DNA of 64,000 nucleotides, taken from contig JANVCC010000048.1 of assembly GCA_025345505.1 (NCBI GenBank), positions 2,614,671-2,678,670 of the forward strand, written 5' to 3'. The notes below the pieces were generated by a model. That model was not told the origin of the DNA. It ran no database searches and saw nothing but the letters and a program-made list of their open reading frames with translations. Both the position numbers and the translations under genes were made by a program. Below are positions 39,047-50,612 of the stretch, one piece after another. The stretch's first letter is position 1; every line of letters begins with the position of its first letter. Source of the DNA: Todiramphus chloris collaris (taxonomy: Eukaryota; Chordata; Aves; Coraciiformes; Alcedinidae).

Positions 39047-39617
39047 GGATGCATTAAGAAGAGTGTGACCAGCAGGTCAAAGAGGTTCTTCTCTCCCTCT
39101 ACTCTGCCCTCGTGAGACCACATCTGGAGTATTGTGTCCAGTTCTGGGCTCACCAGTTCAAGAGAGACAAAGAACTACTGGAGATAGTCCAGCAGAAGGA
39201 TACAAAGATGATTAGGGGAACAGATCATTTCTCTTACAAGGAAAGGCTGAGAGACCTGAGGCTCTTTAGCTTGGAGAAGACTGAGAGGTGATCTTATCAA
39301 TGTTTATAAATATCTAAAGGGTAGGTGTCAAGAGGATGGGGCCAGCCCAATGGGCAAAACTGGAACATAGCAAGTTGCATCTGCACATGAAGAAAAACTT
39401 CTTTCTTTTGAGGGTGATGGAGCCTGGACCAGGCTGCCCTGAGAAGTTGTGGAGTCTCCTGCTCTAAAGACTTTCCAAACCCACCTGGATGTGATCCTAT
39501 GAAACCTGCTCTGGGAAACCTGCTCTGGGAAACCTGCTTTAGGAGGGGGGTTGGACTAGGTGACCTCCAGAGGTCTCTTCCAACCCCTACCATTTGGTGA
39601 TTCTGTGGTTCTGTGAA
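39047..39617 (+). mobile_element. CR1 LINE, 5'-truncated, sense
   Basis: The copy runs from GAAGAGTGTGACCAGCAGG through CTGGAGTATTGTGTCCAG and CTCTTTAGCTTGGAGAAG to AGGTCTCTTCCAACCCC and a degraded tail TTCTGTGGTTCTGTGAAT. Inside the 3' untranslated region the 14-base unit GAAACCTGCTCTGG is present two to three times in tandem (39502-39540), a local slippage. All frames are broken. Confidence 0.95.
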
Positions 39618-41668
39618 TACGACTTGAAGAGAAACTGGTTTTGTCATCGATAAAGATTACAAATAGCTTTATATAATTATCTTGCTTTTTAAAATAGTGG
39701 CATTTGGGCAAGTTCTTTGTTGCAAGCATCAAGTTAGCTCTGCATCGCTGATGAATGGGCCTAACAGTAGCTAGGTGCAAACTAAATTGTATCCAGTCCT
39801 GAAATATGCTTAGTATCACTTGCCTCTGTCTCTCTTACCTGTGGGAAATGTCAAAGGGAATACTTATTGTTGATGACTGATAACTATTTCTTTACAAATG
39901 AATTTCCATGAATGCAATACTCCTACATTCAGTAACACCTTCAGTGTACTGCTATCAGAACAGCTTGATGCTTTTAGAACTGCTGGGTTATGTTTCTGTC
40001 AGGACAGGTATTTAGGAATATTTAACAAAAGCAGGTATCTGCAAAAATTGATGGAGATAGGTGCAAACACACTGGGGAGAACTCAGCAGAAAATGTCTGA
40101 ATACTTTGAAAAGATCACTTAAGACTGAGGTGTCCAAAAGATATGGCCTGTCATTCAAAGTAAAGTACATTATCAATTACTTCATTTTTTTTCCCTTTTT
40201 TTTTTTTGCAGACTGGTCAAATGTATGTGTCAATTTTTCCTTAAAAGCAAACATTTTTCTTCATTTCTAATTCATTTTGAAACAGCTCTGTCAAATATCA
40301 TGTATCATCACTATATGTGTGTGTGTGTATCTCACCAAAAATATTTGTAAATCTTCCAGATACTGAGTTAATGACAGGAAGGTGTTTTTATTTGTGAGTT
40401 GATGGTCTTGTTTTGCATAGTACATATAAACCACTTCTCATGTAACTCAGCACAATGTTATTACAGTAACACAGGGAAACTAGGTCATTAAACAGCACAT
40501 GCAAACAAACTGTCAAGGCTTGTGAGTGAAAATTAAGAAACATGTTTAGAACATAAAATACCTTAACAATCCATTCATTTACAAATTTGTAGCCGTAGTC
40601 AATTATTTTTGGCATTGCCATAAAATACAGCATTCCGGAAAACAAAAGGAGTGTGCATTAAGTTTGGAGAAACTACATTCATAACGCAAAAGCTCATGCT
40701 CCATTTCATGCTTTTGGTGATTAAGCTGAGGTATGCACAATGTCACTTATAATACTATAGAAACACCCTTCAGTGTAATGTAGTTCTATTCAAACTCCTA
40801 TTGCATATTTCTTGAGCATTCACTTAATACAGACACCAGGGATGTTTACACCACTAATAAAAAAAATACATTGTCTGACAGTATCTCCATAAATTGCCTC
40901 TTTTTCTCAGAAGCAAGGAAAGTGCCTAGCAATTCTTATTAACTTTAAGACCCCTAAATATTTATTTGCGAAGCCACTCACTTAAGAAAGTACTTTTCTT
41001 TCAAAAAATAGCAGGAAGACTATTTAAAATAATTTCTGCATGGATGGTCTTACTTCTCCACAACTTTTCATTCCCATTAACACCTCCACACCTTTTGTCA
41101 CATAGCATGTAAAAGAATAGGACACTTTAAGACTTCGGTATTGAGTGACCAAAGAAAGAGGAAGCCAGTATTTAAATATCTTCTTACTTTCTTTTTCATT
41201 ATTTTGGTCTCTGTAGAGATTTGAACAACTGGGTGTCTAACTTCTGAAAGCTTCCTCATTTCATTGACAGTTGTTTCCCTAAGCATTCCCAAAGGTCAAT
41301 AAACTGTTCTGCAGGAACTTCTTCAATCCCACATATGTTGAAGAGGAAAGCAATAGATTCTAAATTATAACTTGAAAATCCAGGGGGAAATAAAGTATAT
41401 ATACCTGATCACAGGTGGTGAACACAAGAGTTCAGGAAAATAGGGAGCCACAGGCCAGAGAAAGGGTGAAAAGAATGGTGAATGCTCTTTGGATAAATCC
41501 AAGATGACCAGAGATATCTCAAAGTGTACTGACATCTCCATCTAACTTTGCAGTCCGAGTGGCCATTTGCCCGTAATGGTATCATTACATATCCCTGGAA
41601 AGACATAGTCATCTCACCTTGCAGATGTCCCTTCCCTTACAAGAACTGTAAGAAAACAGCATCTGAAT
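39618..41668. other. Unique AT-rich non-coding DNA
   Basis: About 2 kb with no recognised gene. It includes a T10 run near 40197 and a short GT repeat (about 40315-40328). Confidence 0.55.
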
Positions 41669-41897
41669 TCACAGAATCAGAGAACATCAGCGTTTGGAAG
41701 GGGCCTCGAAAGATCACCCAGAGCAGGTCACACAGGAACATGTCCAGGTGGGTTTGGAATGTCTCCAGAGCAGAAGACTCCACAACCTCTCTAGGCAGCC
41801 TGTTTCAGTGCTCTGTGACCCTCATCATGAAAAAGTTTTTCCTTATGATTACCAGGAACCTCCTATGCTCCAGTTTGTACCCATTACCCCTTGTCAG
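41669..41897 (-). mobile_element. CR1 3' part, antisense, internally deleted
   Basis: It opens TTCACAGAATCAGAGAAC and continues TTTGGAAGGGGCCTCG, then jumps directly to CCCAGAGCAGGTCACACAG. The usual GTCCAACCCCCTGCC block between these is deleted. It goes on through CTCCACAACCTCTCTAGGC and AAAAAGTTTTTCCTTATG to a point near CCCATTACCCCTTGTC. It is the same general subfamily as the copies at 26584 and 27704. Confidence 0.92.
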
Positions 41898-42914
41898 AAG
41901 AGCATGTCACTGAGAAGAGCATTCACCTACAGCACTGTTGGTCTTAAGACCACCACAATGTCAATACCCGAGATAGGCTTAGAATTGCACTCATGTATCT
42001 GAAGAAAAATATGTTATCCCATGCTTGTAGATCTTGTTACAATTTGTGACGATATCACATGAACACACACATAGTATAGTACTTGCATCCCAGGTCTGAG
42101 AAGTATCTTCACAGTCTTTATTGGGTGATGTTTTGTCTCTTTCCTTACAGATTAATAACACTGTGAAACAGAAAATAGGTTTTTGTTGTCACCTTTTCCT
42201 GGCTAAGCTAGTCCCCAAGTCTCTCAGTGTGCACATAAAACCATCCAAGACCAAGTTTCCATCTTTGATTTTAGTAATTATTCTTTAATCTCCAGTCACA
42301 TATCCCAGGTAGGGCTGTTTTCCAATACAGTGCCATCAGTACTGGTAACGGGATACGATAAATTAATGTAACAGTGGCAAGCAGGCTCAGGCAAGTAATT
42401 CTCTAAAGAAGCAGGCTGATCTTAGACTGTTTTCTTACAATGCAGCTTCATTACTCAACCCTGGAGCAACCTGTAAGGTAATCCCGAGAGCTCCCAGGGT
42501 GAAGAATAGAAATATTCTTTGTACATAGGATTTACTGAGATCTGCTAAATTTCGGCTACTCTTATAAATGTAGTACAGATCAAGGGTTGAATTTGTCTCA
42601 ACCAGCTTTATCTATCTAAAATACTGGATCCCAGTATTATTCATTTGTTTATGCTGCCTGTATAGACAATGGAAAAACCTTCTTCCCAGTGAATACTTCA
42701 TCCTACCTATTTTAGATATGTCTCTAAAGAGGTATAATTCACTTTTGGAGATGCTGCATCTCTCTGATGATTGCAGCTTAGGCTGGTCATTTTAATCACT
42801 ATAGTTAGGGCATGCCTACGTTCCTTGGTCAGATAACCCTAAATTCCTACAGAAAAACATCATCTGCCAGTTACATGGCACCTAATTTAATTTCCTCTAA
42901 TTTCAGGTACATAA
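41898..42914. other. Unique non-coding DNA
   Basis: About 1 kb between a CR1 and the CTTT microsatellite, without a recognised gene or repeat. Confidence 0.55.
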
Positions 42915-42921
42915 TTCTTTT

Positions 42922-43017
<96 letters not shown>

Positions 43018-43314
43018 TTCTTTCTTTTTTTCTTTTTCTTTCTTTCTCTCTTTCTCTCTTTCTTTCTCTCTTTCTTTCTCTCTTTCTTTCTCTCTTTCTT
43101 TCTCTCTTTCTCTCTTTCTCTTTCTCTCTTTCTCTCTTTCTCTCTTTCTCTCTTTCTTTCTTTCTCTCTTTCTCTCTTTCTCTCTTTCTCTCTTTCTCTC
43201 TTTCTTTCTCTCTTTCTCTCTTTCTTTCTCTCTTTCTCTCTTTCTCTCTTTCTCTCTTTCTCTCTTTCTCTCTTTCTCTCTTTCTCTCTTTCTTTCTTTC
43301 TTTCTTTCTTTCTC
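42915..43314. repeat. 400-base CTTT/CTCTTT polypyrimidine microsatellite
   Basis: The plus strand is C and T only for about 400 bases. The first 100 bases (about 42920-43018) are nearly pure TTTC units. A short irregular patch (43016-43045) follows, and then the array changes to interspersed TTTCTC and TTTCTTTC units until a last pure TTTC block before CCATTAAG. Such a tract can form triplex (H-) DNA and is a length-polymorphism hotspot. The open frames on both strands (42812-43423 plus, 42871-43350 minus) are by-products of the repeat. Confidence 0.98.
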
Positions 43315-45080
43315 CATTAAGATTTCACTGGAGAATTCTTCAGAGGGCAATACCCAAGCTTGTCATAACTTGGTGAAGTTGCTACAGAATTTGGAGGAAA
43401 GAAGTGACAATTACTCTTGGTAAAAGGTGCTTAAGAGACACTGAGAAATTGAAATTCTGTTGTACAGAGCATTACCTACTCACAGTTATCCTGAGAAATG
43501 TAACTATAAACCAAGGCTCCTGAGAGCTTGCATGACATTCATGTCAAAGTGGGGTTTGGGGAAGCGATTCAGCCCCACGGTGGACAATACAGTCACAATA
43601 GCTCAGTTGCTCTGGAGAATAAGAAAATTCCACTATTCGGAGATAACATGAACATTATAATGTTGATTATCTGTATCATAAAATGGAAAGAGTATTGTAA
43701 TTTCCTTTGGCAGCATGGTTAGCATAGGAGGAGTAATCTCAAAGGAACAGTGTTCTGTCTGACCATATGCATGAAGAGATGGCTGTCAAGTTTCTACTGC
43801 ATTGTCTTCGAGCTGGCATCATGCCAGCCCTCAGGCAGGCAGGAGGAAGATATATGTGGAAAGAGGTAGTCAAATTGCTTCCCTATGGCTGCTTTATAAA
43901 CATACATATGTTAAACACATTTATTAGGGCAGTCATCAGCAGCAAGTGCAAGGGCCCTTCTTCTCCCTCATGAGGGATAGTTGTTGCTTACATAGGAGTG
44001 AGAAGTTGGAAGCTGGCCCAGAAATCTGGAAAGCATATTATGCTGGATTCCCCATGGAGGATCACTTTGCTGGCAACCTATCTTGCTCTGGGGTTTCAAC
44101 ACACCATCAATCTGGAACCTGGCAGCCACCATTCCCCAGCTCACCTCGTCTCATGCAGTGAGCAGACACAGTGCAACTATTTGTCTCAGATTGCAGCCCA
44201 GCCACTCATGGAAGGGAAGGAGGAGGAAGGGAAACAATAAGCCTCCGGCAGAGCTGTGGTCTCAGTTGAGCAGCTCCAGCGAGTTCCTCGTTGGAGCAAC
44301 ACGGTCTTTTGAATGACAAGCTTGCTGCTTTTCACCGGACCACAAGCTGAGGCAAGTGTTGCTGTTTGCACAGCTATGTGGCCTTGAGCGAGGAGGAGGA
44401 GGCAGAATATCCCAACTGGAGCTTTCAGACAAAGTGCTGTCATTTGTTTTTCAGTGTAAGCTGTGCTTATATTTTGAAGACTCTGGAGAATTTTACCTAT
44501 CTCAACTACATCTCAAATAACTTCTATTCGGGAGTGCAGCTGTTTTTCAGAGAGAGTTGTATACTCCTTCTGGGAAGTTACTGATCTCTTTTCCTGGAGA
44601 CCTTGGCAAATGTGGAGGGAATATTAGCAATCCATATTACATTGACCAGGGACAGTGGATGCAGTCAGCACATTCCCAGTATGGCCAGCCCTGACCGCAT
44701 TTGCAAAGTGGTGGGAAGCTTACAGCCCTTGATGGAGGTCAGGTTGCCTGTTGCCCTTGCTCCCCTCATCCTTGCTGTATTTTCACACACATAAAAAAGA
44801 CACTGAGGTAACGAAAAGAGCTAAAAGCCTAGCTTTAAGAGCCAGTGATTCTTGATTTTCCTCCTCTTCCTCAAAAGCAGCTGATTATGCTCCTCATTTT
44901 AATTGTGTTTAATACTTCTGATTGACCTTCCTGAGTTTAAAGCCCCTGGCAGTATAAATATCAGCTTGGTGGAGAACTGCTATCCACTCATTAGCGTAGC
45001 TGCAAATACCTCTTTTGGATTTATCCACTTGGACACCAACTGCATTGAAAATTGTCTGTAGCTGAAGGCAAGTCATCATT
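43315..45080. other. Unique non-coding DNA
   Basis: About 1.8 kb. The part at 43930-44440 is somewhat more GC-rich and carries several short overlapping open frames, none with a recognisable domain. A conserved-looking piece at 44870-45060 is listed separately. Confidence 0.5.
44870..45060. promoter_or_regulatory. Candidate conserved non-coding element
   Basis: It contains CTCATTTTAATTGTGTTTAA, AGTATAAATATCAGC and CACTCATTAGCG within repeat-free sequence directly upstream of a CR1 insertion at 45081. TAAT-type cores are frequent. Inference from texture only. Confidence 0.22.
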
Positions 45081-45395
45081 AAGGGGGCTACAAGAAAGCT
45101 GGTGAAGGACTTTTTAGGCTGTCGGGTAGTGGGAGGACTAGAAGGAGTGGGTCAAAACTAGGGGTGGGTAGATTCAGATTAGACATTAGGAAGAATTTCT
45201 TCCCCAGGAGGGTGGTGAGACACTGGCACAGGTTGCCCAGGGAGGTGGTGGAAGCCCCATCCTTGGAAGTGCTTAAGCCCAGGCTGGATGGGGCTCTGAG
45301 CAACCTGCTCTAGTGGGAGGTGTCCATGCCCATGGCAGGGCGGTTGGAATGAGATGATCTTTAAGGTCCCTTCCAACACTGACAATTCTATGATT
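45081..45395 (+). mobile_element. CR1 3' end, sense
   Basis: The copy starts at GGGGGCTACAAGAAAGCTGG and ends at CCTTCCAACACTGACAATTC with a single TATGATT. It is the same subfamily as the 3' half of the copy at 19990 and the antisense copy at 59596. It shares the GAATTTCTTCCCCAGGAGG block and the CTAGTGGGAGGTGTCC region before the tail. Confidence 0.95.
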
Positions 45396-48239
45396 ACTGT
45401 TGTCCTCTGCTTGCAATAAAAACTGTTCTGCCTCTCAGTTTGTACCACGTATATATTTTGAGAACTATGCACAAAACTAGGCACTGGCTGTGCAAGGCAG
45501 CCATGTGACTGCCCAAAGTTTGTCCTTTCAGTTAATCTAAAACAAAGAGTGGGAGTGCTCCATTGGAGGGCAAACGCAGTTCCACCTAAGCAAAGCCAAA
45601 ATACTTTCATAGCTTTGTACCCTACGTAGATTTTTACACTTGTAGTTTCACGCTACGAATTGGAGTGTGAAGCTGGAGGCAAACTCATGCTGGAGGCTTA
45701 AGGCAAGGTGACATGCAGGCAAAGCATAGTCCTCTGCCTGTACTTTGAGACAGATGGGTGTGAGGTAGCTCCAGTTTGGAGCCCATCCAGTTGCATTAGC
45801 TCATGCTGTGATTGAGCTAATTAGTTCTACTAAAAGCTTGAATCTGACAGTGCCCAGCTGGGGAGGCATGGCCTGAGAAAGGTGAATCCAGCTCAAATCC
45901 CACAGTTGTATAGTAATTCAAATGGATGCTGGGATTTTTTTCTACAAAATACAAACCTGGGGGTCAGATCTGGAGTAAGGCACATTGATTTAAATCTGAT
46001 GTCTGCCAGAATAAACAGACTGCTCCCAGGGGAGAATCTGGCCTTAGCTTTTCCTTTTTCCTAAAGAGAAAAAGGTAAATGAAAACAATAAATTCCTGAT
46101 GTGTGACTGACTAAATGTATAAAAAGATTTTTTTTCACCTTTTTTTGTTACCAGATATCACCAGTGAATTATCTAATTTTGATATATTTGTGGTCTGTAT
46201 CCATAGGCTTGCTGACATTTTAAAATGGTTTCAGTTTGTAACATATGGTCTGGACAGGAATCATCCCATGCAACATATGGCTAGCAGGAATACAGGAAAA
46301 TAGTGGGTCTACATGGGAATTCTGTATTAAAATCAAGAATTACCTCCACCTCCCACCCTGCCTTGTGTGTGTAATAGGTAACATGTTAGTTCCATTTGTC
46401 AGTTAAGGCTAAAAAGAGAAAAATGCAAGACACAAAAAAATACAAGCTGTGTCCCCTTGGACCGTTGCCAGTATATTTAGGTACTTCTTTTGCTTCTTGT
46501 CACTCAGAAGTGCTTGAAGGAAAAGAAATTCTGGAAATACAGAATCATGTAGATCATTGAAGTCCTTGATTTTTTATCTTTTCCTCTGCCTGAGTACACA
46601 CGTGCACAAGTAGGTATTTTACGAGTAGCAGAAGTGGGGGGAAAAAAAAGAGCTTTTAAGTAAAATCTGAGTTTGTTTTCTGCCTTTGCATCTGAGATTC
46701 ATGTCTGAGCTATAAAAGTGTTTCTCCCCTAATTGACAAGTCTCACGTTTTGGTTCCAGATGTGCAGTTTGGATAATTGAACTTCATTTTTAGGATATTT
46801 AATACGATCTATAAAAAAGTCTAAAGAAAGAGAAGATGCAAAGAAGCCCCTAGGAAGTAGTCTTGGCTATATTTGAAAGCCTTAAAAAGCAGGTCAGTCT
46901 TCGGATTTGATAGAGAAAACTTTATATTAGAAATGAAAAGTTTATAATGGAACTGGGTGACATCAGTGAAACTCTTACACTAATGGTTATTCTTAATTTA
47001 TTGCTTGTTCAGAACAAAAGGAGTTTCTTGTAATGAGATATGTGGGAATTTCAGAGTGTAATTAAACTTCATTCAGATAAAAACTGTAAGATTTGAAGCT
47101 TATAATTACAGGATAGAAATGCTTCTGTAGAAGCTCAGTTTTTTTCTTGGAACTAACATGTGAGGTGAGCTAAAACCTCTTACGTTTTTTATGTATCTAA
47201 TAATATGCAGGAGTTATGAATCTTCAGTTAAAGATGAATTTTATCTTCCCATATGATTCCAAAGGTAAAATTCACCCTTCTAAAAGAAACAGATACTTGA
47301 AAAGAAGCTATAACCCTTGGAATGTTCAGAACCCACGTCTTAGAGTAGATTCTTTTTGCTTTGAAACTTGAGGAGAGTAATGAAGGTATTGCAAAGCTAT
47401 GAGACTAGGCCCTTCTTTGATGTGGTTATATGTAATTTCACTAACTTCAGGTAATCTATGCTAATTTACACTAGGAAATGTTGTTTTCTATGATGTTTCA
47501 AATAACTTCTATGAGATTGAACTTTTAGAAGAGTTATGGGTTCTTTCAGTCCTTAAAATAGTTTGCTCTTCAAGCTCCAAACTGTTTCATGTCAGCAAGG
47601 ATTATAAAAAGCCTATTATTCATCTTTACTGTGAGAATTTTTACATCTATTTTTTAAGAGAATCTTGAAATAAAAGCTTAATTATTAAATGACTTAAATG
47701 TTGGCATGATGTATTTTACAGCTTATAAAAACTCCTAAAGATAGTGTTAAGAAGAAACAGCTGCAGAGTTGATTTGTTTTTTGTACCTTTCTCATGCCAT
47801 CCAGAGCTTTTTTTGGTATATAAAGCATTCAGAGAATTGACAAAGAGTTGCTGTTAAGAGTGGTTCCCCAAGCATTTTCAGAGATTTCAGGCTCTGGATG
47901 GGAGACACTTCCAGACACTAGATAACCATCCAAGCTGTCCAGGCTGATTTCATGTAAGGTATGGATCCTGTACTGTTCCACTGTGAGATGTGTATACCAA
48001 CCTATCTGCCATTCTCGATTTTCTCCTCAAATCTGTGTTACCTTGTTTTGGAGACTTCTTTTTCAGAGACTTCTTTGGAGATCTTTGTTTTCTACTTACA
48101 TTTTGAGTTTCTTTTTTCACAGAACTATCACAGAAAAAGCAAATTTCTTTTACTGCCTTTCCTATTCAGAGATAGAAAAAGCTCCTTCTGCCTTAGCATC
48201 TGTCTCAGTGCTACTGACCAGCTCACTTTCTTCTTCATC
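45396..48239. other. Unique AT-rich non-coding DNA
   Basis: About 2.8 kb without a recognised gene or young repeat. The last few hundred bases become pyrimidine-rich and may be the upstream, unrecognisable part of the old LINE that follows. Confidence 0.5.
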
Positions 48240-49480
48240 CTTGAGATGAGAAAGTGGCTCTCTCCAAGCCCCAGGGAGGTCCCCTTGCTTCTGGGACTTC
48301 AGCTTTACATTACCAATAATCTCAACAATATTTCACTGCCAAAAGTCTTGCTGTCCCTCTTTGGTTCCTCGCGTTCTTTTCTCCATCTCTTCCTGCCAGA
48401 GGAAATAAACAGTAACCTCATTCCTGTTCTTTGTATATTCCACTACATCACTTTTTCCCAAACTAAGTTTTCTTGGTCACAACTGATATTGGATTCACAC
48501 CTTCCTTTAGACTGCTGACCTTGACACATGTTCTTCTTCCAAAAGTCTTGTTGGTTTGTGATATCCTTAACTTTCTTCTCCCCAAACTTCCTTCTCCCCA
48601 GTGTCCCCACCTATGATTGAAATGCTTCTCCCTATGTGAACCTTGAATGCTTCAACTCCTCCCTCCACCTTTCACTACCAACCACCTCACAGGACTCTGT
48701 TATGGAGTCTTTCTTCTGATACACACCTCACTGGATTATTTTATACACAAATTCAATTTCCACCTCTATGCTGGCAATCTGTAGAGATAGATCTCTCATT
48801 CAAACTGCTCCTGACCTGTATAAAGTCTCAGACTGTCTCTGAGACCTCATCATAGCCATTTAACTACCAACTCGGACACAGAGGGACTAAAACCCTCCTT
48901 CTTCAAGCCCTCACTCTTACTCATTTCTGCTTGATGATACTAAAAAGTAATGAACAATCCTGCAAGTCACTGCAGTCTGGGAGTCTTCTTCTCAAATAGG
49001 TTTTCCGCTAGATACTTTTACCAGGCTATGCTTAATTCTCAGGTATTTCTTTCTTCACAGCTTCTCAAAGACATGGCATTTCAGGTCCTCTCTCTCACAA
49101 GCAGTATTTTCACCCAGGATTCACTATCTCACTCCTCAGTTGCTTCAGTGTTTTCCCTCAAATATTGACACACGGGCTCTACCCTGCATACCAATCTGGG
49201 ATGACTTTGCAAAGATGATTTTTCTGGTGTGCTGCTTTGATCCTGCCACCTGTTCTTTTTCCCATCTACCAATTCCTCAGCCAGTTTTGCATCAGCCCCA
49301 AGCCATTTGTCCTCAAGATCTCACAAGATATCAATATCCTGAAAATATTTTTCAAGCCTTAACCACAAAAGACATTATTCTGGATTTGCAGCTTCGTGCA
49401 AATTTTTTTCAAACTTCTTCCAAATCATCTGGCCCACCTAAATATATTTGCTGTTTAACTGTAATGGTCTCATGACTTAC
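48240..49480 (+). mobile_element. Decayed L2-clade-like LINE (reverse-transcriptase region)
   Basis: The stretch is pyrimidine-rich and codon-textured, and it follows the order of an old amniote L2-like LINE ORF2. Around 48700 a GGACTCTGTT block stands where the family has the GVPQGS coding segment. It is followed by CACCTCACTGG. At 48758-48778 the reading is F-H-L-Y-A-G-N, where the family has the catalytic YADD box with both aspartates, here mutated to GN. Near 48981 CTGGGAGTC matches the 'NLGV' region. At 49197-49250, in another frame, WDDFAKMIFLVCCFDPAT resembles the downstream 'A-x-x-IFL...H-V-T' segment. Several frameshifts and stops separate these marks, so the element is long dead. 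Both ends are uncertain. The family assignment is from memory of the consensus, not from a search. Confidence 0.65.
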
Positions 49481-50400
49481 ACAGAGGTTGTGTAAGCATC
49501 ACTGAGGTCACAAGATGAGGTCACAATTTTTCTAAGCACTCCTTCATAAGCACCTATATCTCCCAGAAAGAGAATAAAAGCACCCATGTTAACTTGTGCA
49601 GTCTACCTGAGTTTCATTCTAGAGCAGGAAGACATGCTGCATTTGAGTCTTCTCAGGCATGAATTTAGGCAGTGCACTGGAACACCTATATTTTAGCAAT
49701 GCTTGCATTTGACTTTTTCCTCGTACAGAGAGATTCACTCACCTCCCTTTGCACCATGGATACAGGGATTTTGAAAGCTCCCATTCCTGAGTTTCCTGAC
49801 TGAAGTATGTGCCTACAATTAGGGAAATAACCTTGAATCTCGAAGCTTGTAGCAAACATTATTTTCCTTTGCTTTTTGTGAAACAAAATATTTCCTGAAC
49901 AACATAAACAATATCCAGATCTACTTTTTTTTTTTTTTTTTTGTTTTCCTAGACAGAAGTCACTGCATATAGGACCTCTGGTAGTGTGACACCTGAGTTT
50001 TAACCAGAAGTGGTTCACTGTGTATCTGGTGCTGCTCTTCCACAGTATTATGTTCATGCTGAGTTTGTGAATATCTGCACCTGTACAGCATTTTCTCTCT
50101 CTTTCTCTCTCTGTATAAAACCATGATAGTACTTTTTGTCTGGAAAGTTTGGCTTTAGGTAAAATTTCTACCAGTCTGCACCTTGTGACATTCAGTTAAC
50201 TGTACAATTTATTATTGTAGTTTGGATGAAAAGTCACCTTTCTTAAAGACTGACTAAAAGTTCATATTTTGGAGTCTCATAGCTTTGCCAGTTGATTAAA
50301 CTTCAGTCATCAGATACTCAAACATTGAGAGAACACCTGAAATACACCAAAAAGTAATTGTTTTCTTCCTTCTTCATCCCAAACTAAATTTATTTCTGCT

Positions 50401-50460
50401 TTATATATACATGTATTTATGTATACATGCATACATATATGCATATATACATGTATATTA
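50401..50460. repeat. Alternating purine-pyrimidine ATAC/ATGC tract
   Basis: Sixty bases consist mainly of TATATAC, ATGTAT and ATGCAT units, with many small palindromes such as TATATGCATATA. It could extrude small cruciforms. Confidence 0.8.
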
Positions 50461-50587
50461 AATGCCATTCTGGAAAATGCCCATTGCAAGGTTTCTTCTT
50501 TTAATATTCCCCAATATTTATGCCATTACACTAGAGAAATGCATTACAAAAGATACATCAGCAATTGTTTTTCAGAATGAAAGAGGG

Positions 50588-50612
50588 TTTTTTTTTTTTT
50601 TTTTTTTTTTTT
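50588..50612. repeat. T25 homopolymer
   Basis: An uninterrupted run of 25 T is followed by CCTGTGTGTATATATAC. It could be the tail of a minus-strand retrocopy, but no source gene is evident downstream. Confidence 0.92.

Noticed and set aside
42812-43423. 203-codon plus-strand frame rich in Phe, Leu and Ser, and a 159-codon Lys/Glu/Arg frame on the minus strand
   Set aside because: Both are translations of the CTTT microsatellite. A 4-base repeat without stops stays open in several frames.
46530-46572. ACAGAATCATG...GATCATTGAAGTCC as another CR1 tail
   Set aside because: Only two short blocks agree, and the GGTTGGAAGG core is absent.
47961-48518. 185-codon Phe/Leu/Ser-rich frame
   Set aside because: It lies in pyrimidine-rich sequence at the upstream edge of the old LINE. 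It does not carry the LINE motifs, which are further downstream in other frames.
50588-50612. Poly-T as the tail of a processed pseudogene on the minus strand
   Set aside because: No coding-like or gene-like sequence is recognisable on the expected side, and no target-site duplication is visible.
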